Positions 7,684 to 16,217 of a stretch of 39,620 nucleotides of DNA are shown here, one piece after another (positions within the stretch are counted from its first letter, which is position 1; each line of letters begins with the position of its first letter). The notes under the pieces were generated by a model. It ran no database searches. It was not told where the DNA came from and was given only the letters and a program-made list of their open reading frames with translations. The stretch is from positions 1 to 39,620 of the forward strand of contig CACXCI010000023.1 in NCBI GenBank assembly GCA_902766105.1, written 5' to 3'. The translations under genes were made by a program, and so were the position numbers. The DNA is from an uncultured bacterium. Lineage in GTDB: Bacteria > Cyanobacteriota > Vampirovibrionia > Gastranaerophilales > Gastranaerophilaceae.

Positions 7684-8670
7684 TTATTTTTTTATTTCAT
7701 ATACTCCGCTTCGGTCTTTTTGTTCGCCAGAATAGATAGAAGTACCAAAGACAAGCATTTTTGCCATTTTTTGAATTGTTGTTTCTCTTGTTTCTTTCCA
7801 TTCAAAATTAAATGTAACTTTATCTTTAGAATTTGTTACTGTTACTATTCTAAATGCGTTAGGATAAGATACAAGAGCCGGAGAACTTACGTATAAAACA
7901 TTATCATGCTGAGTTATTTTTGCCGCATGATAGTGTCCCTGAAAAACACCTATCGGATTTTTATAACTTTCAATTAATGTTTTTACGGCATAAGCGTTAC
8001 GCAGTTTATGATTAGGACTTGCAAACGGTTCTACAACAGGAACATGCATATATATCAAAACTACATCATTTTTTGAACTGTCAAGTTCTTTTTTTAGCCA
8101 TTTCATTTGTTCTGTATCAATATTTCCGTTAGATGTAATTTCATCAGTAATAATATCATCCAGTACAATTACTTTGTAATTCTTTTTAGGTGAAAAAGAA
8201 TAATATGCCTTTTTAAATTTAAAATTTTCATTAGCATTTCTCACCATATCAAGATATACCGGGGTTGTTAAATATCCGCCAACACATCTGTCATGATTTC
8301 CAAATGAGAAATACCACGGGGCATTCAAATCTTGAAGATGAGGAAGAAAAGCTTTTAATTCCTTTTCAAAGGATTTATCTATTAAATCACCTGTAAACAT
8401 GACAAAATCAATATCAGCTTGTTCATTTATTTGTTTTACAGCGTCATCTAATAATCTTGGAGATTCGCCTGTCATTTTGTACGTGGTGTTTGAACCATTT
8501 TCCAAAAAATGAACATCACTTACCTGTGCAAACTTTAAACTCTGTGAATTTACACCTGAGCATGCCTGTAAACCCCACAACATTCCTGCTGTCAGGCATA
8601 GAGTAATCATGCCGTTGATAATTTTGGTAAACACACCTTCTTTTTTCTTTTTCATTGATTTTCTACTCAT
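7684..8670 (-). CDS. Exported calcineurin-like metallophosphoesterase
   Basis: The 328-aa protein begins with a Lys-rich stretch and a hydrophobic export segment ending WGLQACSG. Cys37 could be a lipid-modified lipobox Cys, although Gln at -2 is unusual. The metallophosphoesterase motifs are in order: SDVH (Asp52, His54), FTGDLID, FGNHDR, YMHVPV and QGHYHAA. Such enzymes hydrolyse phosphomono- or diesters with two metals; the substrate is unknown and the likely location is the envelope. The ATG overlaps the stop of the upstream TPR gene by 8 bases (ATGAGTAG), so the two are translationally coupled. Confidence 0.88.
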   Translation of the reverse strand: MSRKSMKKKKEGVFTKIINGMITLCLTAGMLWGLQACSGVNSQSLKFAQVSDVHFLENGSNTTYKMTGESPRLLDDAVKQINEQADIDFVMFTGDLIDKSFEKELKAFLPHLQDLNAPWYFSFGNHDRCVGGYLTTPVYLDMVRNANENFKFKKAYYSFSPKKNYKVIVLDDIITDEITSNGNIDTEQMKWLKKELDSSKNDVVLIYMHVPVVEPFASPNHKLRNAYAVKTLIESYKNPIGVFQGHYHAAKITQHDNVLYVSSPALVSYPNAFRIVTVTNSKDKVTFNFEWKETRETTIQKMAKMLVFGTSIYSGEQKDRSGVYEIKK

Positions 8671-9577
8671 TTGGACTGCTTTCCAGTATCTTCTTTATTT
8701 CATTGTACTTACTTTCAAGATATTCATCATTATTAGACAAAATTAACGCTTTATCAATATTATTTAAAGCACTTAAATAATCTTTTAATTCATAATCACA
8801 AAGTCCCATATATTCATATATTTTTGAGGTTTGAATATTTGGTAAAACTTCTGTGAATAAATCTTTTGCACCTTTAAAATCACCTGTTTTGTACAGAATT
8901 TTAGCTTTATCAAATTTGTATTCAGGGCAATTATTTAATTCAAGAGCTTTGTCGTTATCGGCTTTTGCCTGCTCTATCATTCCCAATTGAAATTCAATTC
9001 TTGATTTAACTGCATAAGCCAAATCATCTTCTTGATTAAAAGTTAAATATTTATCTACAGGATTTATTGCAGAGCTATATTTACCTTCGTCATACAGCGT
9101 TATGGCTAAAGCTAAATAGCATTGTGCAAAATCCGACTTTGCAGAAACGGCGCTGTTATATGCGTCAATTGCTTTAGTATATTCCATCCTGTTTCTGTAG
9201 TAATTCCCGAGATAATAATATGCAAGATAACTGTTTGTACTTTGTGCGCCATCCAATAATGTATTTAATTCCATTTTTTCATTACCGGTGCGTTTGTATT
9301 CCTGAGCTTGTTTCACATAAGGATTTACGGCAGAAACGTAGCTTTTTTTATCCTGTGCAATAATATGTGATAAGCCTCTTTTTAGATCAGAAACCTTTTT
9401 GTTATCCGGCTGCATAACCAAAAGTTTGTCAAGATAATCTATTGCAGAATTGTAATCCCCTTTGATACAATAATCTGCTGCGATATCAAGGTAATCTTCT
9501 TCAATTTCGTCAGCATAAACAGGTGAGATGCCGTTTGCAAATATTAACAACATTAAAAATAATAAAAGTTTTTTCAT
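8663..9577 (-). CDS. Exported TPR-repeat protein coupled to the phosphoesterase
   Basis: The 304-aa protein has a signal peptide (residues 1-22, ending SPVYA) and then TPR-like units along most of its length, for example YCIKGDYNSAIDYLDKLL, YYLGNYYRNRMEYTKAIDAY and YLALAITLYDEGKYSSAI. It probably acts as an envelope scaffold. Its stop overlaps the start of the metallophosphoesterase, so it may recruit or organise that enzyme; this is an inference from context. No Shine-Dalgarno precedes the ATG. Instead a minus-strand TGA-TATAAT lies exactly six bases upstream, which predicts a leaderless mRNA. Confidence 0.87.
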   Translation of the reverse strand: MKKLLLFLMLLIFANGISPVYADEIEEDYLDIAADYCIKGDYNSAIDYLDKLLVMQPDNKKVSDLKRGLSHIIAQDKKSYVSAVNPYVKQAQEYKRTGNEKMELNTLLDGAQSTNSYLAYYYLGNYYRNRMEYTKAIDAYNSAVSAKSDFAQCYLALAITLYDEGKYSSAINPVDKYLTFNQEDDLAYAVKSRIEFQLGMIEQAKADNDKALELNNCPEYKFDKAKILYKTGDFKGAKDLFTEVLPNIQTSKIYEYMGLCDYELKDYLSALNNIDKALILSNNDEYLESKYNEIKKILESSPNE

Positions 9578-9583
9578 AATCGC

Positions 9584-9592
9584 ATTATATCA
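9584..9592 (-). promoter_or_regulatory. Extended -10 promoter (TGA-TATAAT), leaderless TPR gene
   Basis: On the minus strand TGA TATAAT occupies 9592-9584, followed by six bases and the ATG at 9577. The spacing is identical to that at the GatD-like, comF, ribE and serine-hydrolase genes. No ribosome binding site is visible. Confidence 0.7.
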
Positions 9593-9624
9593 CAGTGAGA
9601 AATTTTATTCAAAGATTTGTTATA

Positions 9625-10818
9625 TTACGGTAAAGTAACATTTTTGTTGTAAATACAGCTTTCATTTATTTTTTTGTGTATTTGCAAAATATCAGATAAA
9701 TTTTTATTTTTATCTTTTAGATAATTGTCGATTTTTTGAATATCATTATTATCAATTTTACATTCAGCTAAAATTTCATTATTAAATGTGCTTAATATTT
9801 TTACTCTATTCATAATTTCATATTGTTTTAAAGCATCTCCGTTTAAAACATCATTAAATGAATTTTCTTTAATGAGTGCGTAGTTTATGGCGTTTCTTAG
9901 TGTTGCCTTTTGTATATAATCTGCCTGCCATTCTTTGGGGTTAATATAAAAATAATATTCATTATTATTTTTTTCTATTTTGTCAAAAGTTGCTTCTAAG
10001 GCTTTGGTTTCATAATTTTTAAATGATTTTACGATTATATGTTTTATTTTGGGATTTTGTTTTGTATATTGATAAAAAATGTTTCCTGCGCCGGCAAATA
10101 TTGCAATCAATATTATAGATGTTACAAGTGGTGTTATTAGAGAAAATACTATTGTTTGGGTTTGCTGTGCATTATGAAATGCTTCATAAGATTCGTATTT
10201 GTCTTTCTTTTTATTATATGCCCACTCGTTACCTTTAAAACCGCAAATTAGCATAAAGGGAAACCAACCGGTTGTGAAAATTAACGGAAAAATCAAAAAG
10301 GTTATCGGCTTTTTGTTAAATATACCCCAAAGCCATGTTCCTAAAAAAGCTCCCCAGTTGAATTTTATGATTTCGCTTTTAGGTTTTTGAGAGGAGATTT
10401 TTCCTTCGAAAAAGATTAAACTAATTAATATAAGCAATCCGATAAATCTTCCGGATAAAATATTTCCGGCAGGGGTATATCCCATAAAAATCAAAACGGA
10501 TAAAATTGTCGAAATCATATAGATTTTATTATTATTTTCTTCTCCAAGAATATCTCTTATTCTGCGGACTATACTTGAAAAATATAAGCAGCATGAAAAA
10601 ATACCGATTATTCCTGTCCATACAGAAAAGCAGAAAGGATTTGTTCCGGATTGAAATACGGATATCAATTCTGGTTTGGTAAAAAGCATATACAAAATAG
10701 GTGTTGTCCAAAAAATTGCTTCAAAAATTTCTATGAATAAGCAGTTAATAAAGAAATCTCTCCTGCCTAATATACCGTTTAGTCCTATAAAATTTCTGTT
10801 TTCTGTAAATTCGTTCAT
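9625..10818 (-). CDS. Multi-pass membrane protein with DUF805-like and DUF2628-like parts
   Basis: This 397-aa protein has an N-terminal DUF805-like region: GILGRRDFFINC leads into several hydrophobic helices with SIVRRIRDI, the usual position of the family Arg-Asp motif. A second region (about residues 150-205, FNWGAFLGTWLWGIFNKKPI) resembles the DUF2628 'FNWaAF' type. One more transmembrane helix near 225-245 leads to a polar C-terminal domain of about 150 residues. No enzymatic motif is evident. AAGGAT precedes ATG 10818. The gap to rmuC is only 10 bases, so co-transcription is likely. Confidence 0.75.
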   Translation of the reverse strand: MNEFTENRNFIGLNGILGRRDFFINCLFIEIFEAIFWTTPILYMLFTKPELISVFQSGTNPFCFSVWTGIIGIFSCCLYFSSIVRRIRDILGEENNNKIYMISTILSVLIFMGYTPAGNILSGRFIGLLILISLIFFEGKISSQKPKSEIIKFNWGAFLGTWLWGIFNKKPITFLIFPLIFTTGWFPFMLICGFKGNEWAYNKKKDKYESYEAFHNAQQTQTIVFSLITPLVTSIILIAIFAGAGNIFYQYTKQNPKIKHIIVKSFKNYETKALEATFDKIEKNNNEYYFYINPKEWQADYIQKATLRNAINYALIKENSFNDVLNGDALKQYEIMNRVKILSTFNNEILAECKIDNNDIQKIDNYLKDKNKNLSDILQIHKKINESCIYNKNVTLP

Positions 10819-10828
10819 TTATTTATCC

Positions 10829-12028
10829 TTATACGTTTGCGGTTTCCTGCTCTGTTTCTTGTTCATTGTTTTCTAAAAATTCTGCAGGGATTGTGTTTAC
10901 GGCTATTTTTTTACCTGTTTTCACTTCTTTTGATGAAATTCCGAATTCTTTCAATTTTTCAGCTTCTTTAAAGATGCTGCCGTTATGTTTTGAAGTAAAT
11001 CTGTTTATTTCAGTTTTAATTGAAGAGGCGGCTTTATCAATTGTTTGCTGAATATTTATTAGATTGTTTGCGTGTGTTGCAATGTTGTTATACAGATTTT
11101 CGCCAACCTTTATAATATTTTGAACATTATCGTATTGAGTTTGTGAAGCCCATAACTGGTTAATTAAGCGTAAAGTAACCAATAATGATGATGTTCCGGA
11201 AATGATTATATTTCTTGAATTTGCGAGTTCTATAACTTTTTTAAAATCGTAATCGGTGTAAATCATATTTACGCAATTTTCAATCGGGATGTACATAAGG
11301 ATAAATCCCGGTTGATTTAACTCGTCAATTTCTTCATAGTTTTTCTTTGCAAGGATTGAAATACAGTTTGATAAATCATTTATGAATGCCTTTTTATCAA
11401 GTTCATTTTCACTTTGCTGAAATTCTATAAAGTTTTTAAGAATTACTTTTGAGTCAATAATAATATTTTTGTTGTTTGGAAGCTTTACGATAAAATCAGG
11501 TTTTGCACCTTCTGAAACAAATTGTTTGGTGTAGTGGACATTTTCTTCCAAATTGGCAAATTTTAGTATCTGTTCAAGCCATTGTTCGCCAAATTCACCT
11601 TTTGAATTTTGGCTCATTGTAAGTGCTTTTGCATATTTTTCTGCAGTAGATATTGCGTTTTTAATTTCTAAAGATTCTTCTTTGTGTGATTTTTGGTAAT
11701 TATCAATGCTGTCTTTAAATTCTTTCAGCAGACGATTAATCGGGGTTATTTCTTCTGCTTTGAAAAGATCCATTTTATTTAGCAAATCCTTTGAATGTTC
11801 TGATAAAAGAGCCTCTTGCTGATTTTTTAATGAATCCTGTGCAATTTGTGTAAATGCAAGCTTAACCTCATTGATTATGTTTTCATTTAATACAGCTTTA
11901 TTTTTTAATTCGTTATTTTCCTCTGTAATTTTGGATAATTTTTTTTGATAATATGCTGATGTAATAATCCACGCCAATAATCCTGTTAGGATTATTGATA
12001 ATATTAAAACTGTGATATTTAATGTCAT
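10829..12028 (-). CDS. rmuC: RmuC-family DNA recombination protein
   Basis: The 399-aa protein has an N-terminal transmembrane helix (about 5-25), a coiled-coil segment (about 30-150) and the RmuC nuclease-like core. The core shows GEFGEQWLEQIL, then PDFIVKLPNNKNIIIDSK, the PD-(D/E)xK-like signature with Asp and Lys in place, followed by PGFILMYIPIE. RmuC limits sequence inversions at short repeats in E. coli. Here it lies in a region with palindromic repeats, but no functional link is shown. GGGGGAT stands before ATG 12028. A small XRE regulator lies directly upstream on the same strand. Confidence 0.9.
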   Translation of the reverse strand: MTLNITVLILSIILTGLLAWIITSAYYQKKLSKITEENNELKNKAVLNENIINEVKLAFTQIAQDSLKNQQEALLSEHSKDLLNKMDLFKAEEITPINRLLKEFKDSIDNYQKSHKEESLEIKNAISTAEKYAKALTMSQNSKGEFGEQWLEQILKFANLEENVHYTKQFVSEGAKPDFIVKLPNNKNIIIDSKVILKNFIEFQQSENELDKKAFINDLSNCISILAKKNYEEIDELNQPGFILMYIPIENCVNMIYTDYDFKKVIELANSRNIIISGTSSLLVTLRLINQLWASQTQYDNVQNIIKVGENLYNNIATHANNLINIQQTIDKAASSIKTEINRFTSKHNGSIFKEAEKLKEFGISSKEVKTGKKIAVNTIPAEFLENNEQETEQETANV

Positions 12029-12093
12029 GCAAATATCCCCCTATACTATTATTATATACAATATAGTAACATCCTTTATCCGCTTGTGTAAAG

Positions 12094-12111
12094 TTAGATT
12101 TATAAATCTAA
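12094..12111. promoter_or_regulatory. Perfect 18-bp palindrome at the regulator stop codon
   Basis: TTAGATTTATAAATCTAA reads the same on both strands. It covers the last codons and stop of the XRE regulator and lies 66 bp upstream of the rmuC start. It could be an operator bound by the dimeric regulator or a simple transcript-end hairpin; there is no T-run. Confidence 0.4.
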
Positions 12112-12312
12112 AAGTTCCGACAAACTTATATTTAAACCTCGGGCTATTTTATCTAATATTTCTAAGCTTGGATTTCGTTTCAAGTTTTCTATTCTTCCAA
12201 TGTATGTTCTGTCAATATCACAAAGTAAAGCCAGAGCTTCTTGTGATAAACCTCTATCTTTTCTGATTTTTTTTAATCTGTTTGCAAAACGTTCTAAAAT
12301 ATCACTCACCAT
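12100..12312 (-). CDS. Small XRE-family (Cro/CI-type) transcriptional regulator
   Basis: The 70-aa protein is essentially one helix-turn-helix domain: RFANRLKKIRKDRGLSQEAL, then LLCDIDRTYIGRIENLKRNP and SLEILDKIARGLNISLSELL. It resembles the controller proteins of restriction-modification systems, but no such genes are nearby. It is presumed to bind as a dimer to a palindrome; a perfect one sits at the end of its own gene. It lies upstream of rmuC on the same strand and could control it. The ATG overlaps a TATAAT-like sequence and has no good Shine-Dalgarno, so the start is less certain than the domain. Confidence 0.88.
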   Translation of the reverse strand: MVSDILERFANRLKKIRKDRGLSQEALALLCDIDRTYIGRIENLKRNPSLEILDKIARGLNISLSELLDL

Positions 12313-12453
12313 TATAAAGATAATTTAAAGAATATGGTGACAATAGTCCACAGCCTATAGGCACATTTAAGGTAGTATAATCTTAAACAAACTTGCATAG
12401 AGTTTCTTTTTCATTTAAAATATTGTTAATTTAGCATATTAAGAAGGAATATT

Positions 12454-13824
12454 ATGGCAGTAGAAAGACAAAGAGTACAAGAACAGGACAAAATTCAAAG
12501 AAGAACAAATTTTAATCCGGTGGAGAGCAATTTAACAGCCGAACAAGTAAAGCTTGAAGCGTCAAGATGCTTAAATTGTAAAAATCCAAGATGTGTTCAA
12601 GGGTGTCCCGTCAATATAAAGATACCTGATTTTATAAAGGCATTAAAAGAAGATAATATAGATGAAGCAGGCAGAATAATCAGACAAACCAGCATGCTCC
12701 CTTCTGTTTGTGGCAGGGTTTGTCCTCAGGAAAGACAATGTGAAGGAAATTGTATTTTAGGTATAAAAGGAGAGCCTGTTTCTATTGGTGCATTAGAAAG
12801 GTATGTAGGGGATAATACATCTGCTGATGTACCTCAGATTAAACCTTCAGGTAAAAAGGTTGCCGTTGTCGGTTCCGGTTGTGCCGGAATTACTGCTGCT
12901 GCCGATTTGAGGAAAGCCGGTCATGAAGTTGTGGTATTTGAAGCTTTGCATAAGTTAGGCGGAGTGTTAAGATATGGTATCCCGCCATTCAGACTTCCCA
13001 GAAAAGTTTTAGACAGAGAAATTACCAATTTAAAATCTATGGGGGTAGAATTTCATACAAATGTAATTGTCGGAAAATCAATAACCTTAAAACAACTTAA
13101 AGATGATGGTTTTGATGCTATATTCATTTGTTCGGGGGCAGGTTTGCCAAAGATGATGAATATAAAAGGTGAAAATTTAAACGGTGTATTTTCTGCCAAT
13201 GAGTTTTTAACAAGGGTAAATCTTATGGGTGCAGGACAGGGTAATTCTGTAACTCCGCTAAAAGTTGGCAAAAAAGTTGCAGTAATAGGCGGTGGAAATG
13301 TTGCTATGGATGCTGCAAGAACAGCTGTCAGAGTGGGTTTTGAAGAGGTTTCAATTCTTTACCGAAGAACAGAAAAAGAATTACCTGCAAGATTAGAGGA
13401 AATTCGTCATGCTAAAGAAGAAGGTGTTATATTCAAATTTTTGCATGCTCCTGTTGAAATTTTGGAAAAAGACGGTTATGTTGCCGGAATGAAATTTGAA
13501 ATAATGGAGCTTGGAGAACCTGATGCTTCAGGCAGAAGGCGGCCTGTCGGCACAGGAGAATACGTAGTTGAAGATGTAGATACCGTAATTGTTGCACTTG
13601 GTACAGGTCCAAACCCTATAATACAGCGTTCGGCTCAGGCAGAAGGATTAGAAATTATAACTGACAAAAAGGGTTATATTGTTGTAGATGAAGAAAACAG
13701 ATCAACAAATATTGATACAATCTACGCCGGTGGTGATGTCGCTCCTGTTGGAGAGTCAAATGCAATCAATGCAATGGGGGCAGGTAAAAAAGCCGCAAAA
13801 GCTATAAACCAAATTCTTGGATAA
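12454..13824 (+). CDS. gltA: NADPH-dependent glutamate synthase small-subunit type flavoprotein (GltA)
   Basis: The 456-aa protein has the GltD/GltA layout. The N-terminal cysteine motifs for Fe-S clusters are CLNCKNPRCVQGCP and VCGRVCPQERQCEGNC. A FAD-binding Rossmann motif (VAVVGSGCAGITAAADLR) and an NADPH site (VAVIGGGNVAMDAARTA) follow. The C-terminal IDTIYAGGDVAP closes the FAD site. It transfers electrons from NADPH for glutamate synthesis, or acts in a related NADPH:acceptor oxidoreductase (for example NfnB-like). No large glutamate synthase subunit is in the window. AAGGA precedes ATG 12454. A TATAAT at 12376-12381 is a candidate promoter. The next two genes follow within 15 bases. 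Confidence 0.92.
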   Translation: MAVERQRVQEQDKIQRRTNFNPVESNLTAEQVKLEASRCLNCKNPRCVQGCPVNIKIPDFIKALKEDNIDEAGRIIRQTSMLPSVCGRVCPQERQCEGNCILGIKGEPVSIGALERYVGDNTSADVPQIKPSGKKVAVVGSGCAGITAAADLRKAGHEVVVFEALHKLGGVLRYGIPPFRLPRKVLDREITNLKSMGVEFHTNVIVGKSITLKQLKDDGFDAIFICSGAGLPKMMNIKGENLNGVFSANEFLTRVNLMGAGQGNSVTPLKVGKKVAVIGGGNVAMDAARTAVRVGFEEVSILYRRTEKELPARLEEIRHAKEEGVIFKFLHAPVEILEKDGYVAGMKFEIMELGEPDASGRRRPVGTGEYVVEDVDTVIVALGTGPNPIIQRSAQAEGLEIITDKKGYIVVDEENRSTNIDTIYAGGDVAPVGESNAINAMGAGKKAAKAINQILG

Positions 13825-13835
13825 AGGAGAGTTTT

Positions 13836-14288
13836 ATGGAAGAGGGAAAAAATATTTTTTTGTTAGATGGTCCTATAGGGCGTAAAAAGTTACTTATTTT
13901 TCTTATAACAGTTATTGTGTATTCAATTTTATTCGCTCTTTTGTTGAGTGTAATTTTGGGTTTTGTGGGTGTAAATATATATACCAAAATGATTACAAAA
14001 ATTTTATATATAATATATCTTGTTGTTTTCTTCTATTTACTTATAATTAACTATTCAAAAAGATTATCTGATATAACAAGCTGTACAAAAGGAAAAGCCT
14101 TGTTATATATGATATTGATTTTTATAGCTACATCGGCAATGGAATTTATACCTATTATAAAATATATAGGTAAATTGGTCGGTTTTGTTTTCTTTGTATG
14201 TTTATTGTTGGTAAAAGGTCATTTACATGGTTCGGGCGAATCTGTTGCAGAGCATCAGGTTGTTGAAGAAAATCAAAATCAGGCATAA
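13836..14288 (+). CDS. DUF805-like membrane protein
   Basis: The 150-aa protein has about four transmembrane helices (roughly 20-45, 55-75, 88-105 and 112-130). It also carries the DUF805-type elements GPIGRKKLLIF at the start and SKRLSDI between helices 2 and 3. Its tail is Glu/Gln-rich. The same family type occurs at 9625-10818. Function is unknown. AAGGAGA lies just before ATG 13836, 11 bases after gltA. Confidence 0.78.
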   Translation: MEEGKNIFLLDGPIGRKKLLIFLITVIVYSILFALLLSVILGFVGVNIYTKMITKILYIIYLVVFFYLLIINYSKRLSDITSCTKGKALLYMILIFIATSAMEFIPIIKYIGKLVGFVFFVCLLLVKGHLHGSGESVAEHQVVEENQNQA

Positions 14289-14291
14289 GTT

Positions 14292-15128
14292 ATGAATAGC
14301 ATAAGACTTACAATATTCAGCTTTTTATTTTTGCTTGCGACAAATTCGTCCTTTGGATATCAGCTTGATATGTCGGTTGATGAAGAAATTCAAAAGAAAT
14401 ATAATTCTTCAAAATTGAATTATGAGGTTTTGCCAAGCTTGCCAAAAGTTAATTCCCCTTCCTCCTCACAAGCAAATTCAAATCCTCCTAAAGCTCAATT
14501 AGACTATTCAATTACAGCGCCAATCATAACCAAAACGGATAAATCAAGTGCAATAAAACTTTCCCGTTGGACAAAATTTTCCGCAAAATCAAATCAGAAT
14601 ATATCAGACAGATTAAGAGTGGGAACTTATATTTCATTTACCACGGTTTCTCCTGTTTACAAAAAATATGTAACAATTCCTGCAGGAACAAAATTAACAG
14701 GGGTAATTACAGATTCTCACACTCCTCAAATAACGGGTAATGGTGGACTTGTTGTAATAAGAATTACGAGTTTGACAATGAATGGAAAGACTTATGGAGT
14801 ATCAGGCAGAATAACTAAAGCAAATGCCAAAAATATATTTTTAAACAATATAAAAGGAAAACATCAATACTGGCAAGGAGTTGATAAACAAATTAATAAG
14901 GGCGAAAATTTCTATAATAAATCAAAACGACTTTCAAATAAATTCTCAAATAATCCTATTTTAATGCTAATATCTCCTGTTCCGACAGTTGTTGGGTTTG
15001 TCGGGTATGCGGTTAATACCGTTGTTTCTCCTGTTACAGGAGTTTTTTCTAAGGGAGGTTCTTTATCAATTCCTGCGGGTAGTCAGTTTGAGATAAAATT
15101 AACTGATGATGCTTACATTAATAAGTAA
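14292..15128 (+). CDS. Exported protein of unknown function with a beta-rich C-terminus
   Basis: The 278-aa protein has a signal peptide (about 1-22, ending SSFG), a Ser/Pro/Asn-rich linker (about 50-70) and a C-terminal domain. That domain contains IPAGTKLTGVITDS and VVIRITSLTMNGKTYGVSG. The pattern 'PAGT-x-LxGxV ... I-x-x-LxxNG' resembles the beta domain of TrbI/VirB10-type proteins, but without secretion genes nearby this is only a fold-level suggestion. A second IPAGSQFEIKL near the end repeats the motif. It starts 3 bases after the DUF805-like gene, has no good Shine-Dalgarno and is probably coupled to it. Confidence 0.75.
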   Translation: MNSIRLTIFSFLFLLATNSSFGYQLDMSVDEEIQKKYNSSKLNYEVLPSLPKVNSPSSSQANSNPPKAQLDYSITAPIITKTDKSSAIKLSRWTKFSAKSNQNISDRLRVGTYISFTTVSPVYKKYVTIPAGTKLTGVITDSHTPQITGNGGLVVIRITSLTMNGKTYGVSGRITKANAKNIFLNNIKGKHQYWQGVDKQINKGENFYNKSKRLSNKFSNNPILMLISPVPTVVGFVGYAVNTVVSPVTGVFSKGGSLSIPAGSQFEIKLTDDAYINK

Positions 15129-15141
15129 ATTTGTTTATTGG

Positions 15142-15150
15142 TGCTAAAAT
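15142..15150 (+). promoter_or_regulatory. Extended -10 promoter (TGC-TAAAAT), leaderless comF
   Basis: TGC TAAAAT at 15142-15150 is followed by exactly six bases and ATG 15157. No Shine-Dalgarno is present. Confidence 0.6.
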
Positions 15151-15156
15151 TTATAT

Positions 15157-15810
15157 ATGAAAGATTTGTTTATTGGTTTATTAGACTGGATTTATAAAAA
15201 GAAATGTTATTTTTGCAAAAGTTCTAAAGAGTCTGTTAAAATGTGTTCAAAATGTTTTGACGAATTAGAATTTCTCCCCGTAAAAATAAATCGCCATGTC
15301 AATAATACCGAAATATATTGCGCAGGTGTTTATGACAAAAATCTTCAAAAAATGATTAGAGGATTGAAATATCACAGACAAAAGGATTTAGCATATTATC
15401 AAGCAAAATTTATGTGGCAATACTGGCAGAAATTAGACTTTTTAGAAGATGATTTTCAGATAGTTCCTGTTCCGATATTTCCAAAACGTCAAAAACAGCG
15501 CAAATATAATCACATGGAGCTTGTTGCAATTGAATTTGCAAAATTGTCAGGTTATGAGGTTAATTTTAGTTTAATAAAAAGGATAAAAGACACAAAACCA
15601 CAGTATAAATTGAATAAAGTTCAACGGATGATGAATTTATCAAATGCTTTTGAGGTTTATCCTCAAAATATAATTCAGAATAAAAAAATTCTAATAATTG
15701 ATGATATTTGTACAACAGGTTCAACATTTGAAGAAATGGTAAAAGCCTTTAACAATGTCGGCATTTGTGATATAACATGTTTTGCAACAACGACTCCTTG
15801 GGAAGGGTAA
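15157..15810 (+). CDS. comF: ComF-family phosphoribosyltransferase-like protein
   Basis: The 217-aa protein has the ComF layout: an N-terminal zinc-binding CYFC (Cys17, Cys20) and CSKC (Cys30, Cys33), then AGVYDKNLQKMIRGLKYHRQ and VPVPIFPKRQKQRKYNHMEL. The PRPP-binding loop KKILIIDDICTTGSTFEEM lies near 178-196. ComF proteins support DNA uptake and recombination in naturally competent bacteria. No other competence gene is in the window. Promoter spacing predicts a leaderless transcript. Confidence 0.92.
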   Translation: MKDLFIGLLDWIYKKKCYFCKSSKESVKMCSKCFDELEFLPVKINRHVNNTEIYCAGVYDKNLQKMIRGLKYHRQKDLAYYQAKFMWQYWQKLDFLEDDFQIVPVPIFPKRQKQRKYNHMELVAIEFAKLSGYEVNFSLIKRIKDTKPQYKLNKVQRMMNLSNAFEVYPQNIIQNKKILIIDDICTTGSTFEEMVKAFNNVGICDITCFATTTPWEG

Positions 15811-15842
15811 AGGGATAAATATAATAATTGTTAGGTGATTAT

Positions 15843-16160
15843 ATGATACTGGCTGAATATGCAAAATATTTACAAGAACATAATGACGAGTTGCTTAAAA
15901 AACAAACAACTCCGCTAAAGTTACTGCATAAATGGTTGGAAACAGTAATATATAAAAACCCAAAAAATAATGCAGAAAAAATAATTCATAAAGAAATAAT
16001 GTATGCAAAAAATGAAAACGGAGATTACATTATCGTAGGAAAGTCCGATAGCGGCAGGGTTTTGGTAAGTGCTTTAATAAAGTTTGCAAAAAGTTATGAA
16101 AATTATACTCATTCAAAGTGGCTTGAAATGACCGAAAAATTGTATCATAAAGAGCAATAA
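15843..16160 (+). CDS. Small hypothetical protein
   Basis: I do not recognise this 105-aa protein. It is helical and rich in Lys, Glu and Tyr, with no transmembrane segment or cysteine pair. I chose ATG 15843 because AGGTG lies six bases upstream; a TTG at 15828 would add five residues without a site. A TATAAT at 15820-15825 may be its own promoter. It sits between comF and a glycosyltransferase, in the same direction. Confidence 0.7.
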   Translation: MILAEYAKYLQEHNDELLKKQTTPLKLLHKWLETVIYKNPKNNAEKIIHKEIMYAKNENGDYIIVGKSDSGRVLVSALIKFAKSYENYTHSKWLEMTEKLYHKEQ

Positions 16161-16182
16161 TATATACAAAATCTTTCATTTT

Positions 16183-16191
16183 TGATATAAT
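16183..16191 (+). promoter_or_regulatory. Extended -10 promoter (TGA-TATAAT) for the glycosyltransferase
   Basis: TGA TATAAT occupies 16183-16191. Unlike the leaderless cases, the start codon is 26 bases further on and has an AAGGAG site, so this mRNA has a normal short leader. Confidence 0.6.
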
Positions 16192-16217
16192 GCCTCTATA
16201 AACAAGGAGTTTTGGTT

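Noticed and set aside
16212-16217. TTG start for the beta-repeat glycosyltransferase
   Set aside because: It is only two bases from the AAGGAG site, while ATG 16218 has a normal distance.
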